Assembly: GCA_900546625.1 (NCBI GenBank)
Contig: URDU01000013.1
Span: 3,816 to 67,815 of the forward strand
Direction of reading: 5' to 3'
Length of the DNA: 64,000 nt
Origin: an uncultured Lachnobacterium sp.
GTDB taxonomy: Bacteria > Bacillota > Clostridia > Lachnospirales > Lachnospiraceae
Part shown: positions 1-8,957 of the stretch, in pieces
Position numbering within the stretch: position 1 is the first letter of the stretch
Layout: the number at the start of each line of letters is the position of its first letter
Translations under genes and position numbers: made by a program
The notes under the pieces: generated by a model
Database searches by the model: none
Seen by the model: only the letters and a program-made list of their open reading frames with translations
Told to the model about the DNA's origin: nothing

Positions 1-2922
1 CATAAACAGTGCTCCTGCCATTCTCTCAGAAGATACAGCCTCTGCATGATTTGCCGGTCGCATCTTCTCATATTCGTATACGAAGAAGCCGTATAGCTTC
101 ACATATGGTCCCATCTCTGCTCTTATGCCTACTGACGCAAGCTTTCCGCTTCCGATGGCTACATAGAGCCTTGCACTGACACCTGCCTTTACGCCAAGAC
201 GTCCCATACAGTAGAACTGGAATCTGAATCTCTCATCCATTAAGTCTGTAGATGAGTTTCCTGCCTCAGGCTTGAATAAACCAATCTTAAACCAGAATGT
301 ATATCTCTTTCCAACCTCGTACTCCAGATTAGAGCCGATTGCTATACTCATGTCTGTGCGCACGATAAAGTTGGTCTCAACACCTATTACAAGTCCGTAG
401 AAATTCACCTGTGCAGATGCAATTTCCTTGTTTACGAGCTCAAGCCAGCTTGTATCCTGCTGTACTGTCTCTGAGTATTTGTCCATCAGCTCCTGCATTG
501 ACTCAATATACTCTGTAGAAGCTTCTGTATCTGTAGTCAGATTCATCATATCTAAGAGGTCAGCTGCAATGTTTGACTTATCCAGATTTTTACCCATTTC
601 ATCCCAGGCTTCTTTTGTTGTTATGTCATTTTCCTCAACAAATGCCCAGAGACTGTCTAAATCCTCCTTATATCCTTCAAGCTGTTCCTTCTTTTCAGAG
701 GCCTCATTAAGCTTCTCCTGAAGCTCCTCAATCTTATTCATTACATCGCCGACTTTATTAAGTCCACTTACCACTTTATTTAATTTCTCGGCGCCCTTTA
801 ATCCTTCCAGAGGATTGTCATCATTTAAAAGATCCTTTATCTTTGTCCAGGTGTCTCTGTCATCCTCATTCTCGACTGTGTATATCTGTGCATTGAAGGA
901 GAACGCAGAGTAGCTCTTAATATCAACTGTTGAGTTGACCTGAACACCTATCGGAACAGGTATAAACAGTATCTTCTTTGTAACGATGCTTCCTTTTACT
1001 CCGGGCTTAACAACTACCTCCTGCACAAATGTCGCACTGAGTGGTACGTTTACACTGCCACCATCTGCTGTATCAGCCTTGAAATCTGCATTTACATTGA
1101 CTGCAAGCTGTACACCATTATTGTAGTGAAGCTGGTCACCTTTTGTTATGAGTTCTACTGACAGCTTAACATTGTCTGAAAGCTCAAATTTGCCTGCTAT
1201 ATTGTATTTGGCAAGTGCAAGAGGTGTAATCTCTTCACCGTTTTCATCAGTGATTTCGGCATCCTCAAGTCCGTATGCGGCAAGCTCTTCCTCACCTTTA
1301 GCCTCATCAACTACCGCAGCCTTATCAAGCATATCACTTAATGCGGTTGCAGCACCAGCCGTGAAATCGCTCTGCTGCAGCTGATACAGCACTGTCTCCT
1401 CTATCTCCTCCTTCTCCTGAGGTGTGATGTAATCATCGCCTGACAGATCAACATCAGCATTCAAATCCATGCTGTCAAGAATTGCCTGACGTGTCGTCTT
1501 TTCGTACTTAATCTCGTGAGTATCACTGTTGTAATCAGTAATCTTTGCATAGTACGCAGCATCCTCTGATGTAAGAGAATCCTGTGACTCATAAAGTGTG
1601 ATGAAATCACCCTTATTAACCTTTTCTAATGCATCTTTCTTTGTACCATCTGTCTTACCCAGCATAGTCTGATACATATCCTCATCAAGTTCGTCAAGAC
1701 TTACAGTTCCATTATCTGATGTCGGTATAGCAGACACTTTGATTGGGAAGTTGTCCGGTACCTCGTATATATCGGACTGATCTTCCTCAGCCAGAGGCTT
1801 AAATGTGACTTTTTCACCCTCTACACTGTCTACCTTTACATATACTGCCGGGTCTAAAAGAGCTTTTCCGTCATTGCCCTTTCTGTCTTTTGGATTCTTT
1901 CCTACATAAACACAGATGATATCGTCTGATTTTAATTCGCTTGCTTTATCATATGTGAATGTGCCGCGGTCTGTATCCTTCATAGATGTCACTATGTCAT
2001 TTGTCAGTACCTCACAGCCTACATACTCTGTTCCGATTATGGTGTAATCAATATTGTCTGTATCCTGAACATACTTGATATCGTCAGACATCTCAAGGTT
2101 TTCTACCTTGTCCATCTTTATAGAGAAGGCTGCTGTCCTGATTGTGGCATCTTTACCATCAAATACCCAGCCGTCTGCCAGATTCAGTTCATATGTACAG
2201 CCCTTGTTGAAGCCGTCCGGAGCACTTACCGTGTATACTCCATCGCCCTCAGGATCAGCGATACTCAGCTTGACTGCTGCTGAGCCATCCTTTACAGTGA
2301 GAGTTGCTGCACCCTCCGGTGCGGTCTCTCCTGACACCTTCTTTATTCTGAATGACAAATCAGGCTGCATATCCATCTGTGCAAAGGATGTGACATTGAG
2401 TGCCTCTGTGCTCTCGAGCTCCTGGTACTTAGCATATATATCCATGCTCTCTGTCACAGGGTCCTCTGCATAGAATGGCTGTGTAAATTCCTTGTCCTTA
2501 TAATATCCAAGCAGTGTAGCATTTTTCTTTGATGATTTTGCTACCGATGGTACTTCACCAAGTGGAGAGCCTTTCTCTGCCGGAAGAGCATCTATGAGTC
2601 TTTCCCCATCGTAGAATCTGACTGTGAGTACTTCCGGTCCAAGCTTGATACCATCAAATTCAGCTATGTATTTTTTTATAAAAAGTATATCTATGAAATC
2701 TGCCACACCATCTGCATTTACGTCAGCGTTTTTAGGCACATAGTTTTTAGGGTTCATTTCTGCAATATGCTGTTTGAGTGTAAGAATGTCATGGAAATCT
2801 ATCTCTCCATCACCATTTACATCGCCATATTTTGTATCACTCGTCTTTGCCATTGCCGTCATAGGAATAGACGTCAAAAACATAGCACCGACAAGCAACA
2901 TGCTTACTATTCGTTTTTTCAT
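1..2922 (-). CDS. Large secreted dockerin-bearing surface protein (partial)
   Basis: About 974 residues are visible; the C-terminus lies beyond the left edge. The start is the ATG at 2920-2922 behind an AGAAGGAG ribosome site. A signal peptide (about residues 1-25, ending in AMA) is followed by a dockerin-like pair of calcium loops: DVNGDGEIDFHD at 34-45 and DVNADGVADFID at 67-78. Next comes a short segment resembling InlB/Listeria-Bacteroides repeats (about 95-165, ending IYAKYQEL). The rest is acidic, Asp/Thr/Lys-rich and largely beta, with a helical stretch near residues 690-760, and I do not recognise it. No catalytic motif was found. Dockerins bind cohesins through the duplicated calcium loops, and a cohesin gene lies 15 bp upstream in the same operon, so this is probably a surface protein docked by its neighbour. 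Function beyond docking is unknown. Confidence 0.8.
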   Translation of the reverse strand, partial: MKKRIVSMLLVGAMFLTSIPMTAMAKTSDTKYGDVNGDGEIDFHDILTLKQHIAEMNPKNYVPKNADVNADGVADFIDILFIKKYIAEFDGIKLGPEVLTVRFYDGERLIDALPAEKGSPLGEVPSVAKSSKKNATLLGYYKDKEFTQPFYAEDPVTESMDIYAKYQELESTEALNVTSFAQMDMQPDLSFRIKKVSGETAPEGAATLTVKDGSAAVKLSIADPEGDGVYTVSAPDGFNKGCTYELNLADGWVFDGKDATIRTAAFSIKMDKVENLEMSDDIKYVQDTDNIDYTIIGTEYVGCEVLTNDIVTSMKDTDRGTFTYDKASELKSDDIICVYVGKNPKDRKGNDGKALLDPAVYVKVDSVEGEKVTFKPLAEEDQSDIYEVPDNFPIKVSAIPTSDNGTVSLDELDEDMYQTMLGKTDGTKKDALEKVNKGDFITLYESQDSLTSEDAAYYAKITDYNSDTHEIKYEKTTRQAILDSMDLNADVDLSGDDYITPQEKEEIEETVLYQLQQSDFTAGAATALSDMLDKAAVVDEAKGEEELAAYGLEDAEITDENGEEITPLALAKYNIAGKFELSDNVKLSVELITKGDQLHYNNGVQLAVNVNADFKADTADGGSVNVPLSATFVQEVVVKPGVKGSIVTKKILFIPVPIGVQVNSTVDIKSYSAFSFNAQIYTVENEDDRDTWTKIKDLLNDDNPLEGLKGAEKLNKVVSGLNKVGDVMNKIEELQEKLNEASEKKEQLEGYKEDLDSLWAFVEENDITTKEAWDEMGKNLDKSNIAADLLDMMNLTTDTEASTEYIESMQELMDKYSETVQQDTSWLELVNKEIASAQVNFYGLVIGVETNFIVRTDMSIAIGSNLEYEVGKRYTFWFKIGLFKPEAGNSSTDLMDERFRFQFYCMGRLGVKAGVSARLYVAIGSGKLASVGIRAEMGPYVKLYGFFVYEYEKMRPANHAEAVSSERMAGALFM

Positions 2923-2937
2923 ACGCTTCTCCTTCTA

Positions 2938-4050
2938 TTATCTGCCCGGTTTTTTTCTTATAATAAAGAAGTAAATTACCGCTGCTATTGCCCCGATTCC
3001 TACTATCACTATAACCACTGCCAGTGCCTTTGAGGCACCGCCCGATTTCTTCACCACCGGATTTTTTGTATCTGCTTTCTTGTCAGGCTTTTCTGTTTTC
3101 TCGGTGGCTTCTGTTATCTCAGACTCGCTTTCTGTTTCTGTGGCAATTTCTGATTCTGTAACTTTTTCTGTCGCTATCTCAGATGTTTTTTCCTCTGTCT
3201 TTTTCTTCTCAGCTGACTTGGTATTATTCGCAGTCTTGCTGTCTGCTTTTGATTTTGTATCAGTTACAGTGCTCTCTGTCTTTTTTGTCTCAGTTTTCTT
3301 TTCTGCTGTAAGCTTTGCTATTGCTTTTCCTGAAGAAATCTTCTTGCCACAGTCCTTGCAGTAGGTGTCCCCTGTGTATCCCTCGCTTGTAGTTGTTGCT
3401 GCTGTCTGGTTTCTTAGCTCTGTATTTTTATGTCCTGTTGCAGGTATCTCTTTTGTCTCAAAGCTTTCACCACATTTGGTACATACATTTGCCTGCTCAC
3501 CTTTAGTCTCACAGGATGCTTCTTTTGTCACCTTCCACTGCTTATTGTGAATACATTTCTCAACTGTAACCTTACCGCTTCCATCTGACACGCTTACATT
3601 ACTATCCGTACTCTGTGCTTTTTCTACTGTTGCAGAAATATCGTATGACGATGTATCTGCTCCATCAATTACATTGAATTCCAATGTAAACAGTGTACCA
3701 TTTGCTGTAATATTATCATATCCACTTGCTGATGCTACATAAATACCCTTAGGTATATTGCACAAAGCCTCTGAAGCCGGAAACACATTTCCGTTTGACA
3801 TCGACTTCAACTGTAATGCACTACTGTTATAATCTACCTTTACCTTTATACCATAAAGTCCCGGATTATTAGACAGTGTCACATTTACCTTTACCGTTTC
3901 TCCTTTTTCTGCAGACACAGACGAAACACCAACTGATGCTCCTGCCGCCTGTACTGTTGTCTTTCCGCCTGCAATTGCCATGATCAGCACGAAAATCAGA
4001 CCGATTACAGCCAGAATCCTAATTCTTTCACAATTCCTTCTCTCCTGCAT
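2938..4050 (-). CDS. Membrane-anchored cohesin-domain protein
   Basis: 370 residues. An N-terminal hydrophobic export segment spans about 10-28. A cohesin-type beta sandwich at about 37-165 begins GASVGVSSVSAEKGE and includes a GIKVKVDYNSSALQ strand. Two Cys-containing repeats follow at about 166-245, with CxxCG pairs (VCTKCGE, YCKDCGK), a type common in Lachnospiraceae surface proteins. A Thr/Glu/Lys-rich linker (about 250-335) looks like a wall spacer, and a C-terminal transmembrane helix (about 342-364) ends in RKKPGR. The protein would sit on the outer face of the membrane and present its cohesin. It lies just upstream of the dockerin protein, which suggests a cognate pair. The start has an AGGAGG ribosome site at 4057-4064. 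Domain calls are from sequence appearance; the pairing is inference. Confidence 0.8.
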   Translation of the reverse strand: MQERRNCERIRILAVIGLIFVLIMAIAGGKTTVQAAGASVGVSSVSAEKGETVKVNVTLSNNPGLYGIKVKVDYNSSALQLKSMSNGNVFPASEALCNIPKGIYVASASGYDNITANGTLFTLEFNVIDGADTSSYDISATVEKAQSTDSNVSVSDGSGKVTVEKCIHNKQWKVTKEASCETKGEQANVCTKCGESFETKEIPATGHKNTELRNQTAATTTSEGYTGDTYCKDCGKKISSGKAIAKLTAEKKTETKKTESTVTDTKSKADSKTANNTKSAEKKKTEEKTSEIATEKVTESEIATETESESEITEATEKTEKPDKKADTKNPVVKKSGGASKALAVVIVIVGIGAIAAVIYFFIIRKKPGR

Positions 4051-4096
4051 GCTTTATCCTCCTCAATAAGATTATGATATTGTATTGATAGTACTA

Positions 4097-4102
4097 ATTA
4101 TA
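4097..4102 (-). promoter_or_regulatory. -10 element of the cohesin/dockerin operon
   Basis: Perfect TATAAT on the minus strand, 47 bp before the cohesin start. The -35 region is weak. Confidence 0.5.
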
Positions 4103-4209
4103 CAACATTTTATACCTTACTTTGCCCAAATGGCGCCAAATGTAGTTTTCAGGGTGTGAATTGCATGCTCTCATTCATAAATGTGCAAAAGTGTGCAAAA
4201 ACGTGTAAA

Positions 4210-4257
4210 AACGCAAAAACAGCCGGACACATCTCTCACATATGTCTGACTGTTTTT
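4210..4257 (-). terminator. Rho-independent terminator after the MATE gene
   Basis: Minus-strand hairpin (CAGTCAGACATA with CATGTGTCCGGCTG-type pairing) followed by GTTTTTGCGTTTTT. It separates the MATE transcript from the cohesin operon. T runs on both sides make it potentially bidirectional. Confidence 0.7.
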
Positions 4258-4292
4258 TATCGCTTACTATTCAGTTTTATTGTAACTATCCG

Positions 4293-5639
4293 CTAGATTC
4301 TCCTATAGTGGTACGCAAAGTATATATTGCCGGCGATTGCGGTGAGCGTCCACGAAATGACGTATATGAGGTATAAGGACTGCAGTGTCTTAAAATACGC
4401 AAACACCGTGAGGAGCCATATAATCCTGAATACGACAGAGCCCATGACCACTATGATGGTTGGCATGACGCTTTTTCCGATACCCCTGGCGGCGGCTGTG
4501 GCATTGTCCATGAAGGCTGACACGCAGTAGACGAATGCCATCACACCGATTCTGATCTGCCCATAGTGTATCACGGCATCATCACTCGTAAAGAGCAGTA
4601 GGAACGGTCTTTGGAATATAAACAGTGCCACTCCAAGCACCAGTCCCATCAGAAACGAGTATGCAAGTGTGATGAAAAATGTCCTAAGCACCCTTTCCTT
4701 TTTCCTTGCGCCCAGATTCTGAGCTATGAAGCTGGTGCATGCCGTGTAAAATGCCGCCATCATGTCATAGATGAGCGAATCCGCATTGGTAGCGGCTGAA
4801 TTGCCCTCCACTACCACATGGCTGAAGGAGTTGATGGATGTCTGGATACATATATTGGCTATGGCAAAGAGCGAGTACTGTATCGCAGCCGGCACTCCAA
4901 TCCGAAGCACTGCTGCAGCTGCATCCTTGTCAATCCCTATGTCCTTCATGCGCAGGCCGTAGCTGCCGTATGTCTTCAGGAGAAACCTGATGATGAGAGT
5001 CGCTGAGATGTACTGTGCTATGATGCTTGCGATGGCTACTCCTATCACTCCCAGTCTGCATACTATTACAAAGAACAGGTTGAGCACTATATTGATAATT
5101 CCTGAGATACTCAGGTATATGAGAGGCCTCTTTGTATCTCCAACTGCGCTCAGCACACCGTTGCCGAAATTATAAAGCGCAAGCGCCGGCGAACCGCACA
5201 GATATATCATCAGATATGCTGTAGCACCGTCTATAAGCTCAGGCTTTGTATTCATCACTTCAAGCAGTGGCTTTGAAAAAGCCAGGCCTGCCACTAACAG
5301 TAAAAGTCCCGCTATAAAGCACAGAATGACCGATGTGTGGACGGTCTTATGCACCCTCTGATAGTCCTCTGCTCCCATGTGCAGTGCCGTGACAGCATTG
5401 ACACCGCCTCCCATGCCAAGCAGTATGCCTGTTGTGAGTGTGATGATGATTGTCGTGGAACCGACCGAGCCGAGTGCTCTTGCACCTGCAAATTTTCCCA
5501 CCACTGCCACATCCGTCATATTGAAAAATACCTGAAGCAGGTTTGAGAACATGAGCGGTATGGAGTAAATCAGTATCTTCCTTGCGAGTGGTCCGTTCAC
5601 CATATCCAGTTCTTTGGTCTGTGTTGCTCTTGACTTCAT
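4293..5639 (-). CDS. MATE family multidrug efflux transporter
   Basis: 448 residues, the usual MATE length, with about twelve membrane helices in two related halves. The N-terminus carries the family pattern MVNGPLARKILIYSIPLMFSNLL and FFNMTDVAVVGKF. These exporters use a Na+ or H+ gradient to expel cationic drugs and metabolites; the substrate cannot be read from sequence. The gene is monocistronic, with its own terminator. Its promoter overlaps a palindrome (5667-5684), so repressor control is likely. It is divergent from the LytTR/GHKL two-component system at 5789-7800, which could regulate it. Confidence 0.93.
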   Translation of the reverse strand: MKSRATQTKELDMVNGPLARKILIYSIPLMFSNLLQVFFNMTDVAVVGKFAGARALGSVGSTTIIITLTTGILLGMGGGVNAVTALHMGAEDYQRVHKTVHTSVILCFIAGLLLLVAGLAFSKPLLEVMNTKPELIDGATAYLMIYLCGSPALALYNFGNGVLSAVGDTKRPLIYLSISGIINIVLNLFFVIVCRLGVIGVAIASIIAQYISATLIIRFLLKTYGSYGLRMKDIGIDKDAAAAVLRIGVPAAIQYSLFAIANICIQTSINSFSHVVVEGNSAATNADSLIYDMMAAFYTACTSFIAQNLGARKKERVLRTFFITLAYSFLMGLVLGVALFIFQRPFLLLFTSDDAVIHYGQIRIGVMAFVYCVSAFMDNATAAARGIGKSVMPTIIVVMGSVVFRIIWLLTVFAYFKTLQSLYLIYVISWTLTAIAGNIYFAYHYRRI

Positions 5640-5655
5640 TTTGCCCTCTTGTAAA

Positions 5656-5684
5656 TCTATAATATATTCACACTGCCATGTGAA
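5656..5684 (-). promoter_or_regulatory. MATE promoter with overlapping palindromic operator
   Basis: Minus-strand -35 TTCACA (5679-5684), 17-bp spacer and -10 TATAGA (5656-5661). The -35 is one arm of a perfect inverted repeat, TTCACA-N6-TGTGAA (5667-5684), the geometry of a dimeric repressor site. Confidence 0.55.
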
Positions 5685-5731
5685 CAGTACCCTAATTATA
5701 GATACGTTTCATTCTTTTTTCAAGACTGTTG

Positions 5732-5760
5732 TTTACGCTTTACAAAAAAGATTATATAAT
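5732..5760 (+). promoter_or_regulatory. SigA promoter of the LytTR/GHKL operon
   Basis: -35 TTTACG (5732-5737), 17-bp spacer, perfect -10 TATAAT (5755-5760), then a TAGAGG ribosome site before the ATG at 5789. Confidence 0.65.
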
Positions 5761-5788
5761 AAAGTAAAAAAGACTTTAGAGGTAAAAA

Positions 5789-6502
5789 ATGTTTGAAATA
5801 GTAATCTGTGATGATGACGGTGCATGTCTTGAGCAGACCTGCCAGCTCGTGAACGACTGGAAAGCCACAGCCGGCACTCCCATCATTGTAAAAACCATGG
5901 AAAGCGGCGATAAGCTGCTTGAATACTGTGCCAAAAACAGGCCTGATGTGATTCTTCTGGATATCATGATGCCTCTCTTAAATGGCATGGATGCTGCAAG
6001 AGAACTTCGCGAGCACAATCTGATATCGAAAATAATCTTTCTGACCACATCGCCTGAGTTTGCCATTGAATCCTATGATGTGGATGCTTCCGGCTATCTT
6101 CTCAAGCCTGTTGACAGAGAGAAGCTGTATAAGCTTTTGGACAAATGCTTGTCTGCTGTATCAAAGCCTGCCGACTCCATTGCAATACATACTGCATTTG
6201 GATATCAAAATGTGCTCATGCACCATATTGAGTTTATCGAGGCGCAGAATAAGAAGGTCCTATTGGCACTATATGACGGACAAAGGCTTGAAGCCATTGG
6301 CACACTTTCATATTATGAAAAGCTGCTCACTGTCGAAAAGGGCTTCTTCAAGTGCCACCGGAGCTATATTGTATACATGCCGGCTGTGGAGCATTTTTCA
6401 GCAACGGAGCTTGTCACAAAATCAGGTACCAAGATTTCCATTTCCAGAGGTCTTTCAAAGAGCTTTCAGGATGCCTATTTCTCCTATATGTTTAAGGAGT
6501 AG
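5789..6502 (+). CDS. LytTR-family response regulator (AgrA/LytR-like)
   Basis: 237 residues. An N-terminal receiver domain (about 1-120) has acidic residues CDDD at 7-10, the phosphoacceptor D58 in VILLDIMMP, the switch T/S region FLTTSPE and the lysine of LLKPVD. A C-terminal LytTR DNA-binding domain (about 135-235) contains KGFFKCHRSYIV and TKSGTKISISRG. Such regulators bind direct-repeat sites upstream of peptide-responsive or cell-envelope genes. The gene is 29 bp upstream of a GHKL kinase, its obvious partner. No agrB or agrD-like gene lies nearby. The divergent MATE exporter is a candidate target. Confidence 0.92.
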   Translation: MFEIVICDDDGACLEQTCQLVNDWKATAGTPIIVKTMESGDKLLEYCAKNRPDVILLDIMMPLLNGMDAARELREHNLISKIIFLTTSPEFAIESYDVDASGYLLKPVDREKLYKLLDKCLSAVSKPADSIAIHTAFGYQNVLMHHIEFIEAQNKKVLLALYDGQRLEAIGTLSYYEKLLTVEKGFFKCHRSYIVYMPAVEHFSATELVTKSGTKISISRGLSKSFQDAYFSYMFKE

Positions 6503-6531
6503 GCTTTATATCATGAAAAAGGAATAATTAT

Positions 6532-7800
6532 ATGCTTAATTTTATCATGCACACTGTGAGATACATACTCACGCTCTACTTTGGAGTATTTGTCACTACA
6601 TCTATAATAGGTATCAAAAACAATAAAAAAAATATACTGATATTAAACGCATTCTGTATCACAGATCTGCTTTTGGATCTCGTACTCATATGCTTTAAGG
6701 GCTCTGCAAGTGTGATAAATGCATATCCTCTCGTGACGCATCTGCCTCTTTTGCTGATACTGATATTTGTTTTTCACCGAAGTGTACTCAAATCACTGCT
6801 TGCTGTCACAAGTGCCTACATGTGCTGTCAGATATGTAACTGGATGTCTATCATAGCAGAGTCGCTCGGCTATGAGAGCTGGATTGTCGATTTGACCTAT
6901 ATTGCCGGTATTTTCCTCACATACCTTATCGTATACAGGTTCATCGCCCCGGCACTGTCCGATTTGTTTGCAAAGCCCGATGTGGAGCTCATACCTATAT
7001 GCATCATGCCGTTTTTCTACTACATATTCGACTATGCGACAACAGTGTACACGAAGCTGCTTTACAGTGGCAGCCGCATAGTGGTCGAGTTTGTGCCATT
7101 TCTCATGTGCATCAGCTTTCTGACGTTCTGCGTGGTCTACTATCATTCGATTGAACGCCAGCAGCAGATTGCCACCCAGAATTATTTTATGCAGATAAAG
7201 CAGGCGCAGTTTGCAAAGGAAATCGAGAGCATGCAGCGCAATGAGAAAAATGTTTCTCTGCTGCGCCACGATATGAGGCACTTTCTGAATAATATAGCTG
7301 CCTTTATCGAAAACAATGAAGATGACAAGGCATTGGAATACATACACAGCATAGTTAAGGCAACCGAAAAAACCACCAGAAAACGCTTCTGTGCAAACGA
7401 AATAATCAACATCATTATCATGTCCCATGCCGACAGCTTTAATGATAAGCATATCGATTTCAGGTACTCTATATCTGTTCCATCAAAGCTCCCCTTCTCA
7501 GACATAGACATGACAGCGATACTTCAGAATGCCCTGGAAAATGCCATGCATGCCGTCATGATGCTTGAGCCTGACAGGCGCTTTATCAGACTCTCCATCT
7601 CAGAGAAAAGCGGCAAGCTTTTGATTTCTGTTGAAAATCCTTATGCTGTAAGGCCTAAGCTCGTAAACGATATGCCTGTAGCGACAGAAAGAGGGCATGG
7701 ACTTGGCACAAGAAGCATTAGGCAGACAGCCGAGAGACTCGGTGGCAAATGCCAGTACAGTGTGACCGATACACTTTTTATTGTAAGAGTGATAATTTAG
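6532..7800 (+). CDS. GHKL-domain sensor histidine kinase (AgrC-like)
   Basis: 422 residues. The N-terminal half holds about six membrane helices (to about residue 205) without a large external domain, as in AgrC-type peptide sensors. A short coiled coil leads to the phosphoacceptor H246 in LLRHDMRHFLNN. The C-terminal GHKL ATPase domain has the N box QNALENAMHAV and a G box around RGHGLGTRSI. It is the partner of the LytTR regulator just upstream. The signal is unknown; no precursor peptide gene is recognisable in the neighbourhood. Confidence 0.92.
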   Translation: MLNFIMHTVRYILTLYFGVFVTTSIIGIKNNKKNILILNAFCITDLLLDLVLICFKGSASVINAYPLVTHLPLLLILIFVFHRSVLKSLLAVTSAYMCCQICNWMSIIAESLGYESWIVDLTYIAGIFLTYLIVYRFIAPALSDLFAKPDVELIPICIMPFFYYIFDYATTVYTKLLYSGSRIVVEFVPFLMCISFLTFCVVYYHSIERQQQIATQNYFMQIKQAQFAKEIESMQRNEKNVSLLRHDMRHFLNNIAAFIENNEDDKALEYIHSIVKATEKTTRKRFCANEIINIIIMSHADSFNDKHIDFRYSISVPSKLPFSDIDMTAILQNALENAMHAVMMLEPDRRFIRLSISEKSGKLLISVENPYAVRPKLVNDMPVATERGHGLGTRSIRQTAERLGGKCQYSVTDTLFIVRVII

Positions 7801-7811
7801 TTTATTTAATT

Positions 7812-7844
7812 AAAACAGCCGATGCATGACGCACCGGCTGTTTT
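7812..7844. terminator. Bidirectional terminator between convergent genes
   Basis: Perfect 10-bp stem AAAACAGCCG / CGGCTGTTTT with a 13-base loop, lying between the kinase (+) and the crotonase (-). Flanking A and T runs allow it to work in both directions. Confidence 0.85.
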
Positions 7845-7874
7845 GATTCATAGACCATATAATTCAAATTACAA

Positions 7875-8678
7875 TTAGAAATCTGTAAGGTTTGCAGCTC
7901 TCTTCTCAAGGAATGCTCCCATTCCCTCTTTCTTGTCGTTTGTATCATTTACAACACCAAAGAGGTTTGCTTCCATCTCAACAGCGTTCTTGATATCCAT
8001 ATCATATCCGTTGTTGATAGCAGCCTTTGCAACTGAGATTGCGTAGCTTCCCTTAGAGATGATCTTTGCAGCCATAGCCTTAGCTGTTGGCATAAGCTCC
8101 TCTTTTGCTACTACCTTATTAACGAGACCGATGCGGTATGCTTCTGCAGCGTCTACATTGTCGCATGTGAAGATCATTTCCTTAGCACGTCCCATTCCTA
8201 CTAAACGAGCAAGTCTCTGTGTACCGCCAAAGCCAGGGATGATTCCAAGTCCTGTCTCAGGCTGTCCGAAAATTGCGTTCTCAGAAGCGATTCTGATATC
8301 ACATGCCATAGAAATCTCGCATCCTCCACCGAGTGCGAATCCATTGACAGCTGCGATTGTTACCTGACGCATATTCATGAGCTTGAAGAATGGCTCTGAA
8401 GCCTTGATTCCGAATGCTCTTGCCTGTGGTGCTGTGAAATTAACCATCTCTGAGATGTCAGCTCCTGCTACGAATGACTTGAACTCGTTGCCCTTCTTGT
8501 CAGGACCACCTGTAAGGATAAGCACCTTAACATCGTCTCTTGCCTCTATCTCTGTTAATGCTACATTTAACTCATCAAGAGTCTCACTGTTTAATGCATT
8601 AAGAGCAGCCGGTCTTGAAATTGCAAGTACTGCAATCTGATCTGCTACGTCAAGTGTTAAATTTTTGAACTCGCTCAT
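7875..8678 (-). CDS. crt: Short-chain enoyl-CoA hydratase (crotonase)
   Basis: 267 residues from the ATG at 8678, chosen because it follows a TCCTCC-complement ribosome site; a longer open frame to 8750 lacks one. It is a crotonase-fold protein with the oxyanion-hole motif FVAGADISEM, a second one in NGFALGGGCEISMACD, and catalytic glutamates E121 and E141 with the normal 20-residue spacing (the latter in FGQPETGLG). It should interconvert (S)-3-hydroxybutyryl-CoA and crotonyl-CoA, a step of butyrate formation. No other butyrate gene is adjacent, so here it is a stand-alone gene with its own promoter and a striking palindrome at the -35 (8752-8769). The symbol rests on family resemblance and lifestyle; another short-chain enoyl-CoA hydratase is possible. 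Confidence 0.85.
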   Translation of the reverse strand: MSEFKNLTLDVADQIAVLAISRPAALNALNSETLDELNVALTEIEARDDVKVLILTGGPDKKGNEFKSFVAGADISEMVNFTAPQARAFGIKASEPFFKLMNMRQVTIAAVNGFALGGGCEISMACDIRIASENAIFGQPETGLGIIPGFGGTQRLARLVGMGRAKEMIFTCDNVDAAEAYRIGLVNKVVAKEELMPTAKAMAAKIISKGSYAISVAKAAINNGYDMDIKNAVEMEANLFGVVNDTNDKKEGMGAFLEKRAANLTDF

Positions 8679-8740
8679 TGTATAAATCCTCCTTAAAAAA
8701 CCTATGTATAACCGACATTTCTGTCGTAATTTATAAAAAA

Positions 8741-8769
8741 ATAGTAACACTTTGACAAATTTTTGTCAA
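8741..8769 (-). promoter_or_regulatory. crt promoter with perfect palindromic operator
   Basis: Minus-strand -35 TTGACA (8764-8769), 17-bp spacer, -10 TACTAT (8741-8746). The -35 lies in a perfect palindrome with 8-bp arms and a 2-bp centre, TTGACAAA-NN-TTTGTCAA (8752-8769). A small hairpin, CGACA-N4-TGTCG (8713-8726), lies in the leader. Confidence 0.65.
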
Positions 8770-8861
8770 TGTCTGAACGGTCTTTTTCAATAATATTTAT
8801 TATGCTGCTGTTAATGTTCACATCACAAGCTAACAAATAAAGGTTTCTGTCTATTTAATAT

Positions 8862-8904
8862 ACAAAAATCAAGGAGACAGTCTGCTTAATGCAAACTGCC
8901 TCCC
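8862..8904 (-). terminator. Terminator after the zinc-ribbon membrane protein gene
   Basis: Minus-strand stem GGAGGCAGTTTGC / GCAGACTGTCTCC followed by TTGATTTTTG. Confidence 0.75.
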
Positions 8905-8957
8905 GCCTTAGAAATAATATAATCAAATTATTTAATTAAATTAAATCAAAACTCAAA

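Noticed and set aside
6793..7452. Long minus-strand open frame of 219 codons opposite the GHKL kinase
   Set aside because: It is antisense to a clear kinase, lacks a ribosome site and has Cys/His-rich composition typical of a shadow frame.
5640..7800. Complete agr quorum-sensing locus
   Set aside because: Only the regulator and kinase are present; no AgrB-like protease or AgrD-like peptide could be found around them.
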